Source: Pseudobdellovibrionaceae bacterium
GTDB taxonomy: Bacteria > Bdellovibrionota > Bdellovibrionia > Bdellovibrionales > UBA1609
Assembly (NCBI GenBank): GCA_018663505.1
Contig: JABJQG010000070.1
Span: forward strand, 1-44,689
Length of the DNA: 44,689 bases
Direction: 5' to 3'
The notes under the pieces were generated by a model that was given only the letters and a program-made list of their open reading frames with translations, did no database searches and had not been told where the DNA came from. Below are positions 34,417 to 44,573 of this stretch, piece after piece; the stretch's first letter is position 1; the number at the start of each line of letters is the position of its first letter. Position numbers and translations under genes: made by a program.

Positions 34417-37400
34417 ATGATCCCGGTACGTTTAACTTTCAGTTCCATAAGATTTTTAACTCTTCTAATGAGTGTGGTTGCCATACTCGGATGCAAACTT
34501 GATGACAATACCATTCAGTCAAAAAGTGATCCCACATCTGCACCGGTCTCCTCTCCTGATGATACAACTCCTGTTCCAATTCCTAGTATCACAATTTCAA
34601 ATCCATCTTTATCTTCTACAGCTGCAGGGCCCGTTATTTTTACAATTACATATGCCAATGCAAACTCAATCAGTCTTGACTCTTCAGATATAATTTTAAA
34701 CTCAACGGGGGATGCTACAGCAACCATAGCCGTCTCTGGTACAGGATCTACATCAAGAACTGTAAGCCTTAACTCAATTTCTGGAAATGGAAGCTTAAGT
34801 TTTAATATTAACGCTGACACTGCAACTAATAATACAGGCAATGCTTTGGCAAAAGGACCATCAGAAACCGTAACTGTTTCTAATGCATTGAAAATTTACC
34901 GCTCAGTAGGGCCGGCTAATACAGTAACCCTTCAAGCTGGTGCAGGGATAGATCTAACCATTGTTAATTCCACAGCTACTTTTTCTACGCCATTGCCAGA
35001 TTCCGTGGGCATTGGAGATATTATCCAGTATGACGCCGACAATGACGGACCCAACGACGGTAGTAGTGGCGATGTGAATCATGATGCCCTTGCCGTTATT
35101 CATGGTCGAACCTCATCAACAGTTTATACCGTAAAATCTATTGATGGCTCAACACCAACAGCAACAGCGGGTGGCACTGACCAAGACTGGGATATTTTTC
35201 GCGCATACACAAGTTTATTAAATGCAGAAACAGGTACTGAAAATACAGCCTTTAAAGATAGTTTAGAAAATTTTGATACATGGACTGGTGGAAAAGATTT
35301 ATCAAAAGCCACAGGGTCACACGAACAATGGAATATTACTCTATATGCGGATGAAGTGGACATGGTAAATGAAGTGATGATTACAGGATGGGAAACCACA
35401 GCCGAAAACTACATAAAAATATTCACACCCGTAGGTGCTAATGAAGTGGGTATCTCTCAAAGGCACAAAGGTTACTTTGACTCCAGTGAAGGCTACACCT
35501 TGGTTCAAAATGATCCTGCAGGTAACGATCACAATATACACGTTGACGAAGGCTTTGTTCGCATAGAGGGCTTACAAATTGGACATCGTGAATTTGCCAA
35601 TACCTACACTGGAGCAATCTACATTGTTGGCGACACTCAAGCAGCACAAGAGCACCATATTTCTAACAATATTATTCGAGGTATAGGAAATTTAACCAGT
35701 ACAAACCTTGCTGGTCGAACAGGAGTGCTTGTTGCGTATAATAATGCTCCCAGTAACTGTACAGCAAAAATTTGGAATAATATCATCTATGGCATATACA
35801 GTTCTGACCAGGGACTCATCACCGCCTCGGGTGTAAACACAACAGCGTATGTCTATAACAATACGCTTTCTGATACTACAAACACTCTTGTATCCAGAAA
35901 CTCCGCCAACATTATTGCTAAAAATAATATTTCACAAAATTCTGTAAATGGTTTTGTGGGAACTTTTCATGCCGACTCCACAAATAATTTATCAGAACTT
36001 CCCGGTGATGCTCCAGGTAACAATGCTCAGAATTCAAGTATTTCTAAGTTTATGAATGCTAACGCAAAAGATTTTAGATTAGCTTCAGTGGATACAAGCT
36101 CTAAGGGACAAGGGATTGATTTATCTAATGACCCAACCCTGGCTTTTAATAATGACATTGCTGGGGCTTCAAGATCTGGTAGTTGGGACCGTGGAGCAAG
36201 CACTGGAAAACATATTCGTCCCACGCATATATACCGCTCAGTAGGTTCAAATCTAAATCAGTATTTAGATTCAGGAAATAATATTTCCCTAAGTATCACC
36301 GGGTCTGTGGCCACCTTCTCTGCACCAATAGCTACAAACATTGGAATTGGTGATGCTTTACAATATGACTCTGACAATAACGGAAGTATTGATCGTATTG
36401 CTTTTATCCATGCAAGAACTTCTAGTACTATTTTTACAATTAAAAACTCTATTGGCAATGAACCCACAAATACGTTTGCTGTGGACAACGATTGGAAAAT
36501 TTTTCGTGCTTACCAGAAGCTTGCACACTTTACTGGAGATGCCTCAGGCAACAATCCAGGAACAGAAAATACCAATATAGATGTTACGGTCCAAGATTTC
36601 GATGACCTGTCCGTGCTGCCATATAATTTAATTAGTAAAAATCAGGTGCTCAATATCGTCACATACGGTGGGCCTGAGGTAGATAATGTTTATGCTTCTC
36701 CACGCGCCATAAATTGGAAAACATCCCCCTCACATTATATAAATATTTTTACACCCACAAAATTATCTGAAGTTGGATTTTCACAAAGACACGCTGGAAA
36801 ATGGGACGACTCGAAATATCAAAGAAACGAAGGCATTGGCGTTAGAGCACCATTACATATTAGAGTCACCGGGCTACAGTTTACGCTGAACGGTACAGGA
36901 AGTACCACTAGCTTAAGAACTGAATACGATTTCTATGGAACACAGTCTGACATCCAGTTTTCTGCAAATATCATAAAAGGGGGAACACTGTCTGGAAGCT
37001 ATAATCGGGGGATCCTAGCCTCATCGGGCTACACAGCCATCTTTAATAATATTATTTATGACATTAACGGAGCTTTGGATTACGGCATTGGCATTGCAAG
37101 TTCATACCGTGGCATTTCTTATGTTTTTAACAATACCGTGAGCAATTCTAACTATGGTTATTATACCAACGGAGGAAACTCTCATCAGTTTTTAGTAAAC
37201 AATATTGGAGTAAACAATACTGGGTATAATTTCTCGGGACCATTTGCTAGTTCATCAGATTTCAATATGTCCGACCTTACAGCACAGGCTCCCAACGCTA
37301 CTTTTCCCACCACCATTATGACACCTACATTTGTGGATGCAGCAAATAAAGACTTCAGACTCAGCTTGGCTGGCAATACCGATGCCTCTGGTAATTCTAT

Positions 37401-38832
37401 GGATCCATCTACCACTGAGCCTTATTCTTTCACTGGTGATATCTCTGGTAATTTAAAAACTGGCTCTTTAGATATTGGGGCTTCTAATCTTGGCCAGTAT
37501 CCAACAAGTATTTATCGCTCTCTAGGTCCTGGCAAAACCGTCGCTATTTTAGAGCCTGCAACCACAGAAGCTATTCGCATAGACAACAACCACCTTTATA
37601 TAAATATGGCTGTTCATGGGAATATGGGTGTAGGAGATGTAGTTCAATACGACTCAAACGATGACGGTACTATTGATGCCGTTGCCTTTGTAGAAAAAAG
37701 AATTAGTTATAACCGCTATATTGTGAAAAATGCATCTGGAAATGGTGCAATATCAACCACTTCAAGTGCCGAGCAGCAATGGGGTGTTTACAGAGCCTAT
37801 ACCTCAATAGCAAATGCTGTGGGTAACCCCAGTGGTGGTACTGAGAATGTCGGTATTAATGCAGCCGTTGTTAATTTTGATACCTGGTCTGGTGGAAAAA
37901 ATTATGCCACTACAAATGAAAATTGGTTTTTTACACTCTATGCTGATGCCGCAGAAACGGTTAAGTTAGATATGAGTACTAATTGGTCCTACGGTACAAC
38001 AACAAACTTTGTACAATTCTACACTCCTTCTGAACCCCATGAAGTTGGTGTTCCTCAAGGCCATAGTGGTTTATGGAGCAGTGATGTAACAGAAGCCTTT
38101 ACCTTCGATTACTCGGCTACAAGCGATGATTATTTGATAATTAGAGGTCATTTTAAAATAAAAGGCGTGCAGGTACTTGCTCGAGGAGGTGCAAATAATG
38201 GTACCGATATTTTCAGTCAACGCTTTTTAAATGATACAGATGATATTGAAATTGCCAACAACATTATCACAAGGACAACTGGATCAGGAACAAACCATGC
38301 CGCTTTTAACCTTTCTGAAGGTAATGGCTATGCAGGAGGGCTTAAACCGCAAATAAAAATTTATAATAATATTATTTCAAATTATGATGATACTGGCAAT
38401 ACGGCAATACAACTTGGAGCCTCAAATTCAGGTCATGGTGGTGGCGACTACTACGTCTACAACAACACTATATACAACTGTACAAATGGCATCGAGATAA
38501 CTAATCAAACTGAAAACAACACCACACTGATAAATAATATTGTGCAAAATTCTGTTGGAACTAATACCGGGTACATTGGAACATTTAATGCCAACTCTGA
38601 TTACAATATTTCTGACCAATCTGCTGATGACATGCCCGGCAGTAACTCTGTTGTCTCATCCACTGTAAGCTTTGTGGACCCAGCTACTGGTTACGGAGAT
38701 TTCCACTTACAATCTGGAGACATAGTAGCAAAGGATACTGGTCAAGATTTATCTAATGATGCCAATCTTTCTTATCCTTATGATATAGATGGAGATGCCA
38801 GATCTAACTGGAGCATTGGTGCAGATGAGTAA
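34417..38832 (+). CDS. Giant lipoprotein with three tandem beta-helix modules
   Basis: The 1471-residue protein has a lipoprotein signal ending AILGC (Cys26), a Ser/Pro linker, an Ig-like domain (about 55-155) and three homologous modules of about 430 residues (159-603, 604-1029, 1030-1471). Each opens with IYRS(V/L)G. Then come a GIGDxxQYDxDNDG calcium-like loop, a WxIFRAY strand, an IFTP/YTP...EVGxxQxHxG segment and a run of NNII-type coils typical of right-handed beta-helices, and each closes with KDFRLxxGN... or GDFHLQSG and DIxGxxRxGSWDxGA. Module copies differ throughout, so the triplication is old. Such proteins are usually surface adhesins or polysaccharide-active. No active site is apparent. 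It is alone on its strand. Confidence 0.85.
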   Translation: MIPVRLTFSSIRFLTLLMSVVAILGCKLDDNTIQSKSDPTSAPVSSPDDTTPVPIPSITISNPSLSSTAAGPVIFTITYANANSISLDSSDIILNSTGDATATIAVSGTGSTSRTVSLNSISGNGSLSFNINADTATNNTGNALAKGPSETVTVSNALKIYRSVGPANTVTLQAGAGIDLTIVNSTATFSTPLPDSVGIGDIIQYDADNDGPNDGSSGDVNHDALAVIHGRTSSTVYTVKSIDGSTPTATAGGTDQDWDIFRAYTSLLNAETGTENTAFKDSLENFDTWTGGKDLSKATGSHEQWNITLYADEVDMVNEVMITGWETTAENYIKIFTPVGANEVGISQRHKGYFDSSEGYTLVQNDPAGNDHNIHVDEGFVRIEGLQIGHREFANTYTGAIYIVGDTQAAQEHHISNNIIRGIGNLTSTNLAGRTGVLVAYNNAPSNCTAKIWNNIIYGIYSSDQGLITASGVNTTAYVYNNTLSDTTNTLVSRNSANIIAKNNISQNSVNGFVGTFHADSTNNLSELPGDAPGNNAQNSSISKFMNANAKDFRLASVDTSSKGQGIDLSNDPTLAFNNDIAGASRSGSWDRGASTGKHIRPTHIYRSVGSNLNQYLDSGNNISLSITGSVATFSAPIATNIGIGDALQYDSDNNGSIDRIAFIHARTSSTIFTIKNSIGNEPTNTFAVDNDWKIFRAYQKLAHFTGDASGNNPGTENTNIDVTVQDFDDLSVLPYNLISKNQVLNIVTYGGPEVDNVYASPRAINWKTSPSHYINIFTPTKLSEVGFSQRHAGKWDDSKYQRNEGIGVRAPLHIRVTGLQFTLNGTGSTTSLRTEYDFYGTQSDIQFSANIIKGGTLSGSYNRGILASSGYTAIFNNIIYDINGALDYGIGIASSYRGISYVFNNTVSNSNYGYYTNGGNSHQFLVNNIGVNNTGYNFSGPFASSSDFNMSDLTAQAPNATFPTTIMTPTFVDAANKDFRLSLAGNTDASGNSMDPSTTEPYSFTGDISGNLKTGSLDIGASNLGQYPTSIYRSLGPGKTVAILEPATTEAIRIDNNHLYINMAVHGNMGVGDVVQYDSNDDGTIDAVAFVEKRISYNRYIVKNASGNGAISTTSSAEQQWGVYRAYTSIANAVGNPSGGTENVGINAAVVNFDTWSGGKNYATTNENWFFTLYADAAETVKLDMSTNWSYGTTTNFVQFYTPSEPHEVGVPQGHSGLWSSDVTEAFTFDYSATSDDYLIIRGHFKIKGVQVLARGGANNGTDIFSQRFLNDTDDIEIANNIITRTTGSGTNHAAFNLSEGNGYAGGLKPQIKIYNNIISNYDDTGNTAIQLGASNSGHGGGDYYVYNNTIYNCTNGIEITNQTENNTTLINNIVQNSVGTNTGYIGTFNANSDYNISDQSADDMPGSNSVVSSTVSFVDPATGYGDFHLQSGDIVAKDTGQDLSNDANLSYPYDIDGDARSNWSIGADE

Positions 38833-38905
38833 TTTTATTTGATATTAAAAGAATAGACATTAACTCAAAAATGTAAAACCAATGACTTATGTTTTATAAA
38901 GGCTC

Positions 38906-39916
38906 TTATTGACCTAAAATATAATTCATAGGATCCACCGGCATACCATGAATTCTTACTTCGTAGTGCAAATGGGGACCTGAAGATCTACCTGTATTAC
39001 CCACGGCCGCAATCACATCTCGCCGAGTTACTTTTTGCCCCAGTTGAACATACACTTGTGAAGTATGGGCATATCTAGTGACAACGCCGTACCCATGATC
39101 AATGGAAATTAATTTTCCATAACCAGACTCGTAGCCTACATAAGACACTACCCCATTACTTGGAGCATAAATTGGTGTGCCCGGAGACGCAGCTAGATCT
39201 AATCCATTATGCATGGTGGGTTTTGAGGTAAAAGGATCTAATCGATAGCCAAACTTAGAGGTAAACCAACCTCGTGTTGGTCGTAAACTAGGTGTGGCAT
39301 TTAATAAATTTTGACGTTCAGACAAAGTTTCCCAAAGTTCTAGCACGCTTTGTTCCCGAAGTTGAGTATTCTTAACGGCCTTGTCTATGCGCACAGATAG
39401 TAATGCGTAGTCTTTTCCCTTTGCTAAACTCAGCTCACCGCGTGCATGATTTAATGGAGGGTTTTTAAGGAATAATGCATCTTTTTCTAATTGGTTTAAA
39501 GGCAAGTTCCCCTTAAGTCCCTTACCCTTTAGAAAACCATAATTCTGCTCACCTAAAGAAGGTGTCATACTTAAAGCGGCATCCACAGACCGATCTTCAA
39601 TATCATCAATATTTGTAATAATTTTTAATTTCTTAGAAAAATTCTTAACATGTTCTAAGCTTCTCTCCAGCGTGGAAAGCTTACTTTCTACCACCTGAAA
39701 CTGTTTTCTTAAATAACCACGCTCGGCCTTTAACTTTTTATTTTCTCCTGCCTGTAAAAGTAAACCAAGGTAGTCCACCAACACTGCGCCCGACACCACA
39801 ATAACTACACCCAAAAGAAATCCAGCTGTTTTTACCCAAGCCGCCGAAATAGAAAGTGACCTTGTCTTGCCTCTGCGGTTAGTTGATATTAAGACTGTAT
39901 ACGTTTTATTATCCAT
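38906..39916 (-). CDS. M23-family peptidoglycan endopeptidase, membrane-anchored
   Basis: The 336-residue protein has one N-terminal membrane helix (about 28-52), a coiled coil (58-100), a linker and a C-terminal LytM domain. Zinc ligands are present: MHNGLDLA (His, Asp) and HLHYEV (second His of HxH), with the domain opening GWFTSKFGYRLDPFTSKPTMH. The general base region YAHTSQVYVQLGQKV is also normal. It should cut peptide cross-links in the periplasm, and the coiled coil recalls NlpD/EnvC-like regulators, but here catalytic residues are intact. PP2C lies upstream on the same strand after an 85-bp gap. Confidence 0.92.
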   Translation of the reverse strand: MDNKTYTVLISTNRRGKTRSLSISAAWVKTAGFLLGVVIVVSGAVLVDYLGLLLQAGENKKLKAERGYLRKQFQVVESKLSTLERSLEHVKNFSKKLKIITNIDDIEDRSVDAALSMTPSLGEQNYGFLKGKGLKGNLPLNQLEKDALFLKNPPLNHARGELSLAKGKDYALLSVRIDKAVKNTQLREQSVLELWETLSERQNLLNATPSLRPTRGWFTSKFGYRLDPFTSKPTMHNGLDLAASPGTPIYAPSNGVVSYVGYESGYGKLISIDHGYGVVTRYAHTSQVYVQLGQKVTRRDVIAAVGNTGRSSGPHLHYEVRIHGMPVDPMNYILGQ

Positions 39917-40001
39917 AAGTTTTCTATTTTACCCTGTCTGGCAGCTAAAAGGAAAGTATCACTTTTCCTTTAGTTTTGCGTCAAAACACCCTGAAGGCTC
40001 T

Positions 40002-40739
40002 CTATTTAAATTGGACCACTATTACGGAGATATTATCATCTCCACCTGCTTTTTTTGCCTCTTCCACAAAAACTGGAGTGACTTTATCTATAGGGTTGGC
40101 TTGAAATAAATCTGATATATCTTGATCACTGATTAGCCCACAAAGTCCATCTGAGCACAGCATATAAGTTTCTCCAGGCGAGATTTCCCTTTCAAAAACA
40201 TCAACGTCCACTTCTTCCGCAAAGCCAACGCTTCTAGTAATCACATTTTTACCGGCAGCCGTTTCCGACTCTTCCTCTGAAAGAAACCCAGCCTTAATTT
40301 GCTCGTTTATTAGTGAATGATCTTCGGTGACTTGCCATAAATTTTTATCTTTGTACAAATAGGCTCTAGAGTCCCCCACATTTCCAAAATAAATATTTTT
40401 TTCGGTAATAATCCCCACTACCATTGTAGTTCCCATACCCTGGAGTTCAGTGTTAACAACATGTGCTTCATGAAAAATATTCTTATTAGAAACTGTGATA
40501 ATTTTTTCCACAAGGTCTCGAGGATTGACCTTATCACCAGTCATCAGCTGATCTTGCATAATTTTTTTTGCAGTAGTTATGGCAATATCAGATGCCACTT
40601 CGCCACCCTTATGACCGCCCATACCATCTGCAACAACAACTAAACCTAATTTTTTTTCCACTAAAATAGAGTCCTGGTTTTGCTTACGCTTTAAACCAAC
40701 ATCTGTTTGTGCCCATATACTAAAATCCATACTAACCAT
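40002..40739 (-). CDS. PP2C-type serine/threonine phosphatase
   Basis: From the ATG at 40739 the protein has 245 residues. An in-frame TTG at 40766 and another ATG at 40730 are alternatives; GAG six bases upstream favours 40739. All metal-site motifs are there: KRKQNQDS, VVADGMGGHKGGEVAS, GDSRAYLY, TEDHSL, MLCSDGL and GGDDNISVIVV. It is a soluble phosphatase like Stp/PrpC. No partner kinase is next to it; the only kinase-like gene in the window (206-1306) appears to be exported, so they are unlikely to be a pair. Confidence 0.93.
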   Translation of the reverse strand: MVSMDFSIWAQTDVGLKRKQNQDSILVEKKLGLVVVADGMGGHKGGEVASDIAITTAKKIMQDQLMTGDKVNPRDLVEKIITVSNKNIFHEAHVVNTELQGMGTTMVVGIITEKNIYFGNVGDSRAYLYKDKNLWQVTEDHSLINEQIKAGFLSEEESETAAGKNVITRSVGFAEEVDVDVFEREISPGETYMLCSDGLCGLISDQDISDLFQANPIDKVTPVFVEEAKKAGGDDNISVIVVQFK

Positions 40740-40904
40740 TCTACGCTCAGACTTGGCGGACTGCAACCGGTCTATGGTCCAGGTCCATGATCACAATAGA
40801 AACAATTTTATCTTAAAAAATCTCTATATATTACAAATCCACACAAAAGAATCTAATCCCAGTTTTTTTCTTTATTTATAGGCAAAAATTGCCGACTAAA
40901 TAAT

Positions 40905-41816
40905 ATGTTTAAACACTCTATTTTCTTTTTTTTACTCTCATCTTTCCTTATCCATACCTTCCTCGTATCAGGTATTTACTTCACCCCGAAAAAAACTAAA
41001 AAAATTCAGAAAAAAGAAATCATTGAAGTTGCCTATGTAAACAGCACCACAAAAAAGAATCTGCAAATTGTAGATCAGAATAAAAAAGCTATAAATAATG
41101 AAACACCAGAAAAAGAAGCTTACTTAGGTAAATATAACCAACGCGTAAAAAAACAAACTAAAGCTCGTCATATTGGTAAATTTATCAACTCTAATAATGG
41201 TAATCCTTTAGCAAATAATAAATCTCAAAAACCACAACGAAGACATAAGAAAAAAACCTTAAAAGATCTTATGCCCAAATTTAACCTAGAAAAGCTGGCA
41301 GAAAATGCCAACTCCCCAAAACAGCCACAAAATGTTCCTAAATCTGCTCCGGGAAGAAAAGGACACCTCAGCCAAACAGATGACCACCTTAAAGGCGTAG
41401 ACTATGGCATTGAAACTGTTTTAAATTCTCGAGAATTTTTATACTATGCTTACTATTCACGTATTAAGGATAAAATTAGACAACATTGGGGACCCACCAT
41501 ACGCTCTAAAATCCAAAAGCTATTACAAGGTGGTAGAACTATTGCTTCCAACCAGGACCGCATTACAAAAATTATTATTGTTTTAAATAATCATGGTACA
41601 CTTGTAGGAGTAAAGGTTCTTGGAAAAAGTGGAATCTCTGACTTAGATGATGCTGCTGTAGAAGCATTTAAAGCGGCTGCGCCTTTTCCAAACCCACCAA
41701 AAGGAATGGTGGGTAATGATGGAACAGTGAAGATTCATTGGGACTTTATTTTAGAAGCCCAAAATAAAAAGGAGTTTATGGATGAACAAGGTCGCTTTGC
41801 TCGCCGGAGTTTTTAG
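40905..41816 (+). CDS. TonB-family protein
   Basis: The 303-residue protein has an N-terminal membrane helix (about 5-26), a long basic Lys/Asn/Gln-rich periplasmic spacer (27-185) and a C-terminal TonB-like domain (about 190-290) with YYSRIKDKIRQHW, RITKIIIVLNNHGTLVGVKVLGKSG, LDDAAVEAFKAAAPFPNPP and GTVKIHWDFIL. It may pass proton-motive energy to outer-membrane receptors. No ExbB/ExbD is in the window. A GGCAA/TTGCC hairpin is directly before the ATG, and no Shine-Dalgarno is seen. The next gene starts inside its last 35 bases. Confidence 0.88.
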   Translation: MFKHSIFFFLLSSFLIHTFLVSGIYFTPKKTKKIQKKEIIEVAYVNSTTKKNLQIVDQNKKAINNETPEKEAYLGKYNQRVKKQTKARHIGKFINSNNGNPLANNKSQKPQRRHKKKTLKDLMPKFNLEKLAENANSPKQPQNVPKSAPGRKGHLSQTDDHLKGVDYGIETVLNSREFLYYAYYSRIKDKIRQHWGPTIRSKIQKLLQGGRTIASNQDRITKIIIVLNNHGTLVGVKVLGKSGISDLDDAAVEAFKAAAPFPNPPKGMVGNDGTVKIHWDFILEAQNKKEFMDEQGRFARRSF

Positions 41817-42324
41817 TAAAGATTCTCTATTTACTGAAGTTCAAGGCAAATATCTTATCGATTGGCAAATTGATAACTTAATTTCAATGGGTAAAGAAGT
41901 GTATGTGATTTTAGATCAATACACTGCCGATGATATTATTCGTAAATCTAAAAGTTTCGATCTCTGCGAAATGGTTTATGACACCAACGATCACTCAAAC
42001 TTTTACACAAATTTTCGTTCAGCACTATATATTACCCAAGAGGCCTGCTTCGTTCAACCTGTGAACACCCCCATTGCTGAAAAAAGCATTTGGAATAAAA
42101 TTCAGCAAACCTATTTTAAATTTGGCACACAGACAAACCACCATATGATTCAAGCTCATCAGTTATTTCATGGAGAAATCAAAGATTGTCTCCCGCTCTT
42201 AGTTACGCCTAATGGCAACCAGTTTTTAAGAAGAAAAGATGTATTGGAGTCCTTAAAAGATCCTAGTATTTATATTTACAACTGCCTTGTTAAAAACTCA
42301 AAAGACGAACCATTAAGATTATAA
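41782..42324 (+). CDS. MobA-like nucleotidyltransferase fold protein, probably degenerate
   Basis: The 180-residue protein opens VALLAGVFSKDSLFTEVQGKYLIDWQIDNLISMGKEVYVI, which follows the MobA/MocA NTP-transferase start (LAGG-S-RMG-DK...L). The glycine-rich loop and the Arg/Lys that bind the nucleotide are replaced (AGVFSKDS). QPVNTPI occupies the site of the conserved PCDTP metal motif, with Asn for Asp. It is therefore likely inactive or changed in function. AAGGAG lies seven bases upstream, inside the TonB-like gene, so the two are translated together. Its stop overlaps the end of the convergent gene by six bases. Confidence 0.6.
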   Translation: MNKVALLAGVFSKDSLFTEVQGKYLIDWQIDNLISMGKEVYVILDQYTADDIIRKSKSFDLCEMVYDTNDHSNFYTNFRSALYITQEACFVQPVNTPIAEKSIWNKIQQTYFKFGTQTNHHMIQAHQLFHGEIKDCLPLLVTPNGNQFLRRKDVLESLKDPSIYIYNCLVKNSKDEPLRL

Positions 42325-43122
42325 TTTCCTAGGGCTTCTTTTTTCCTGTAGTTGCCAAAATAATTCCACTATTTTAGCCATTCTTATAATCTCATAGTCA
42401 GTAAAAAATGTTATTCTGCCCATATTGCCCCTAAGTATCTTCATAAAAAACAGCTTCTCTTTTGGACTATGACTCTCTGTTAAAAAATGACTAATTGATA
42501 CAAAGAAAAGGTTTCTGCCAATTTCATTTAGTTTTTTGTACAGTTGAAGTTTTTCCTGATACTTAAGCTTTTCAGGTAATGCAGATTTAAACCTAGATAT
42601 GATTCCAGCGATACTATTCACAACATAAAGCTGGTTTCCATATACATCGATCTGCTCAATGAGTTCCTTTAAATCATGTTTAACATATTCTATTGTCGGG
42701 TTTACTTTCTTTACAATCACAGGATCATAATCTGTAGTTCTCTCTAAGCTTCGTCTATAGTTTAAAAAACTAGCTTTTGACATTGGCTTTGACCCTAGTG
42801 AAGCCACAACCTCAGAAATTTCTTTAAGATTTATTTCTGCTATTTTTTCTAAATGGATATCTGCCTGATCTGTTGCCATCATACGAGCTAATTTCTTCTG
42901 AATTCTATTGAGTCTCTGCATGTATCTAGGATGTGTTTTAAAATTTGAATTAAGATCAACAACTGCTCTTAATAGTCGACGCCGAGTTAGAGGCTCAACA
43001 TTATATTCAGCCGAAAATAAAGATAAGCACGAACTTTGCGCAAAGCAGAGAGGTGAATTTAATAAAAATAAACACATAAGTATTAAAAAATGTTTGTGTT
43101 TTATTCTTAGCTTGTCGTTCAT
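42319..43122 (-). CDS. Secreted helical protein of unknown function
   Basis: From the ATG at 43122 (a TTG sits just before it) the product has 267 residues with a signal peptide whose hydrophobic part is FLILMCLFLLNSPLCFA, cleaved before QSS. The mature protein is rich in Lys/Leu/Ile with regular helical spacing and has one short Cys-containing N-terminus. No family is recognised. The 182-bp gap between it and the transposase contains no clear feature. Confidence 0.6.
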   Translation of the reverse strand: MNDKLRIKHKHFLILMCLFLLNSPLCFAQSSCLSLFSAEYNVEPLTRRRLLRAVVDLNSNFKTHPRYMQRLNRIQKKLARMMATDQADIHLEKIAEINLKEISEVVASLGSKPMSKASFLNYRRSLERTTDYDPVIVKKVNPTIEYVKHDLKELIEQIDVYGNQLYVVNSIAGIISRFKSALPEKLKYQEKLQLYKKLNEIGRNLFFVSISHFLTESHSPKEKLFFMKILRGNMGRITFFTDYEIIRMAKIVELFWQLQEKRSPRKL

Positions 43123-43307
43123 CAAATTTCTTTTCCATAAATATACTTCTTACATTATTACACACCCATCTACATAGGTATAATAGCAGTTAAACACTGG
43201 CTATTATAAAAAATGAACGCATGTTGTATTGTCTACATAAACCGTCAGAAATTGACCATAATATCTACGATATTCAGTCTCTTCTGCATTTAAGTTTATA
43301 CTGAAAG

Positions 43308-44573
43308 CTATAGCATTTGAGGATCTGTAATATACTTTGAGTTTAGATAACCGCACATTTGGAGTATTTTAAGCTTGAAATAATGCATATTTCGATATCC
43401 ATACCCACTTCTTTTTAAAGTTTTAATAACATGGTTCATTCCTTCAGCTAAACCTGAGCTAACTCTGTAGATAAAGTAGTTTTTTAAAGTTTCCCACCTC
43501 GAAGTCATATAGTTGTGCCATTTATGGAGTATTGTAAACCCTGATTGCCAAATCCAACCACCAATTTCATCAAATATTTCACGCGCATCCGTAACAGATC
43601 TTGCATTAAAAAAATCATGCATACGTTCTTTAACTAATTCCAGTTTAAAAAAATCTTCATTTTCAGTCATTAAATCAGAAATATGCCGCTGTTCTGTCTG
43701 GTCTCTTCTTGATGCTTTTTTTAAAAATAAAAATCTATATTTTCCTCGGCTTAACATTTGTGTGTTTGAACCATTTTCAGTTTCACCATGAAGTGTTTTT
43801 CGAGTTTCGTTCACAGCATTATCAAATGATTGCATCACATGAAACCTGTCCCAAACAAGTGTAGCATTTGAACAATGCTCTTTCACTGAAGCCCCGTAAG
43901 CATCATGCATGTCGGCAGCTACAACTAATATTTTTTCACAAGCATTTTTACCAATAATTAAAAAAAATTCATCTAAGGCCTCTTTACGCCTTGAAGATGA
44001 TGTCCAGATCACGCGTCGAGTATCTAAATCACAAATTACAGTTATAAATAAATCATCACGTGTTTCCCCTTTTTTTAATTTTCTCCGAGCATAAACTTCG
44101 TCCACACAAATTCTACTTATTTTAGGAATTCTATAACTTGATAACATTGCTTTCATTCTTTTATAATCAAGTCGCCATGTTGTTGAGCTATCTTCTTTTA
44201 ATATTCTTGCTACTTTCGCTACGGGTGAAATCTCACACATGCGCCCAACCCACCATGCATAATCTAATGTTTTATGTGGGGTTTGTTTGGATAAAAAATT
44301 TAATTTCTCTGTGCGAACTTTTTTACAAAATTTGCAAAAACCCTTTTGTCTTCGAAATATTATATAACAGTGATTTGTAAAAATCGGCATGTGCTGAACT
44401 TTAACTTTATATGAACCATGGCCAGGCTCCATCAGGTTATTGCAGGTAGAACAGTTCATTTTACTGCTTTGATTTCGTACTAAATGTATTTCAATTAAAT
44501 GTTTTGATAGATATTCTTTAAAATCTATAACTTTATGCTTTTCAAATTTAAAAACTCTAGGTAGATTTAACAT
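43308..44573 (-). CDS. ISL3-family transposase, full length
   Basis: The 421-residue protein has N-terminal zinc-binding cysteine pairs (CSTC and CKFCKK), a helix-turn-helix region (SPVAKVARILKEDSSTTWR) and a DDE core: Asp in ISRICVDEVYAR, Asp in VVAADMHDAYGA and Glu in SSGLAEGMNHVIKTLKRSGYGYR. This matches ISL3-family transposases in length and order. Nothing is disrupted. A matching second copy's C-terminus lies at the opposite window edge, facing inwards. Terminal inverted repeats could not be defined from the flanks (43180-43307 and 44574-44689). Confidence 0.93.
   Translation of the reverse strand: MLNLPRVFKFEKHKVIDFKEYLSKHLIEIHLVRNQSSKMNCSTCNNLMEPGHGSYKVKVQHMPIFTNHCYIIFRRQKGFCKFCKKVRTEKLNFLSKQTPHKTLDYAWWVGRMCEISPVAKVARILKEDSSTTWRLDYKRMKAMLSSYRIPKISRICVDEVYARRKLKKGETRDDLFITVICDLDTRRVIWTSSSRRKEALDEFFLIIGKNACEKILVVAADMHDAYGASVKEHCSNATLVWDRFHVMQSFDNAVNETRKTLHGETENGSNTQMLSRGKYRFLFLKKASRRDQTEQRHISDLMTENEDFFKLELVKERMHDFFNARSVTDAREIFDEIGGWIWQSGFTILHKWHNYMTSRWETLKNYFIYRVSSGLAEGMNHVIKTLKRSGYGYRNMHYFKLKILQMCGYLNSKYITDPQML

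Noticed and set aside
206-40739. Kinase/phosphatase pair formed by the kinase-like gene and the PP2C gene
   Set aside because: They are 39 kb apart and the kinase-like protein appears exported whereas the phosphatase is cytoplasmic.
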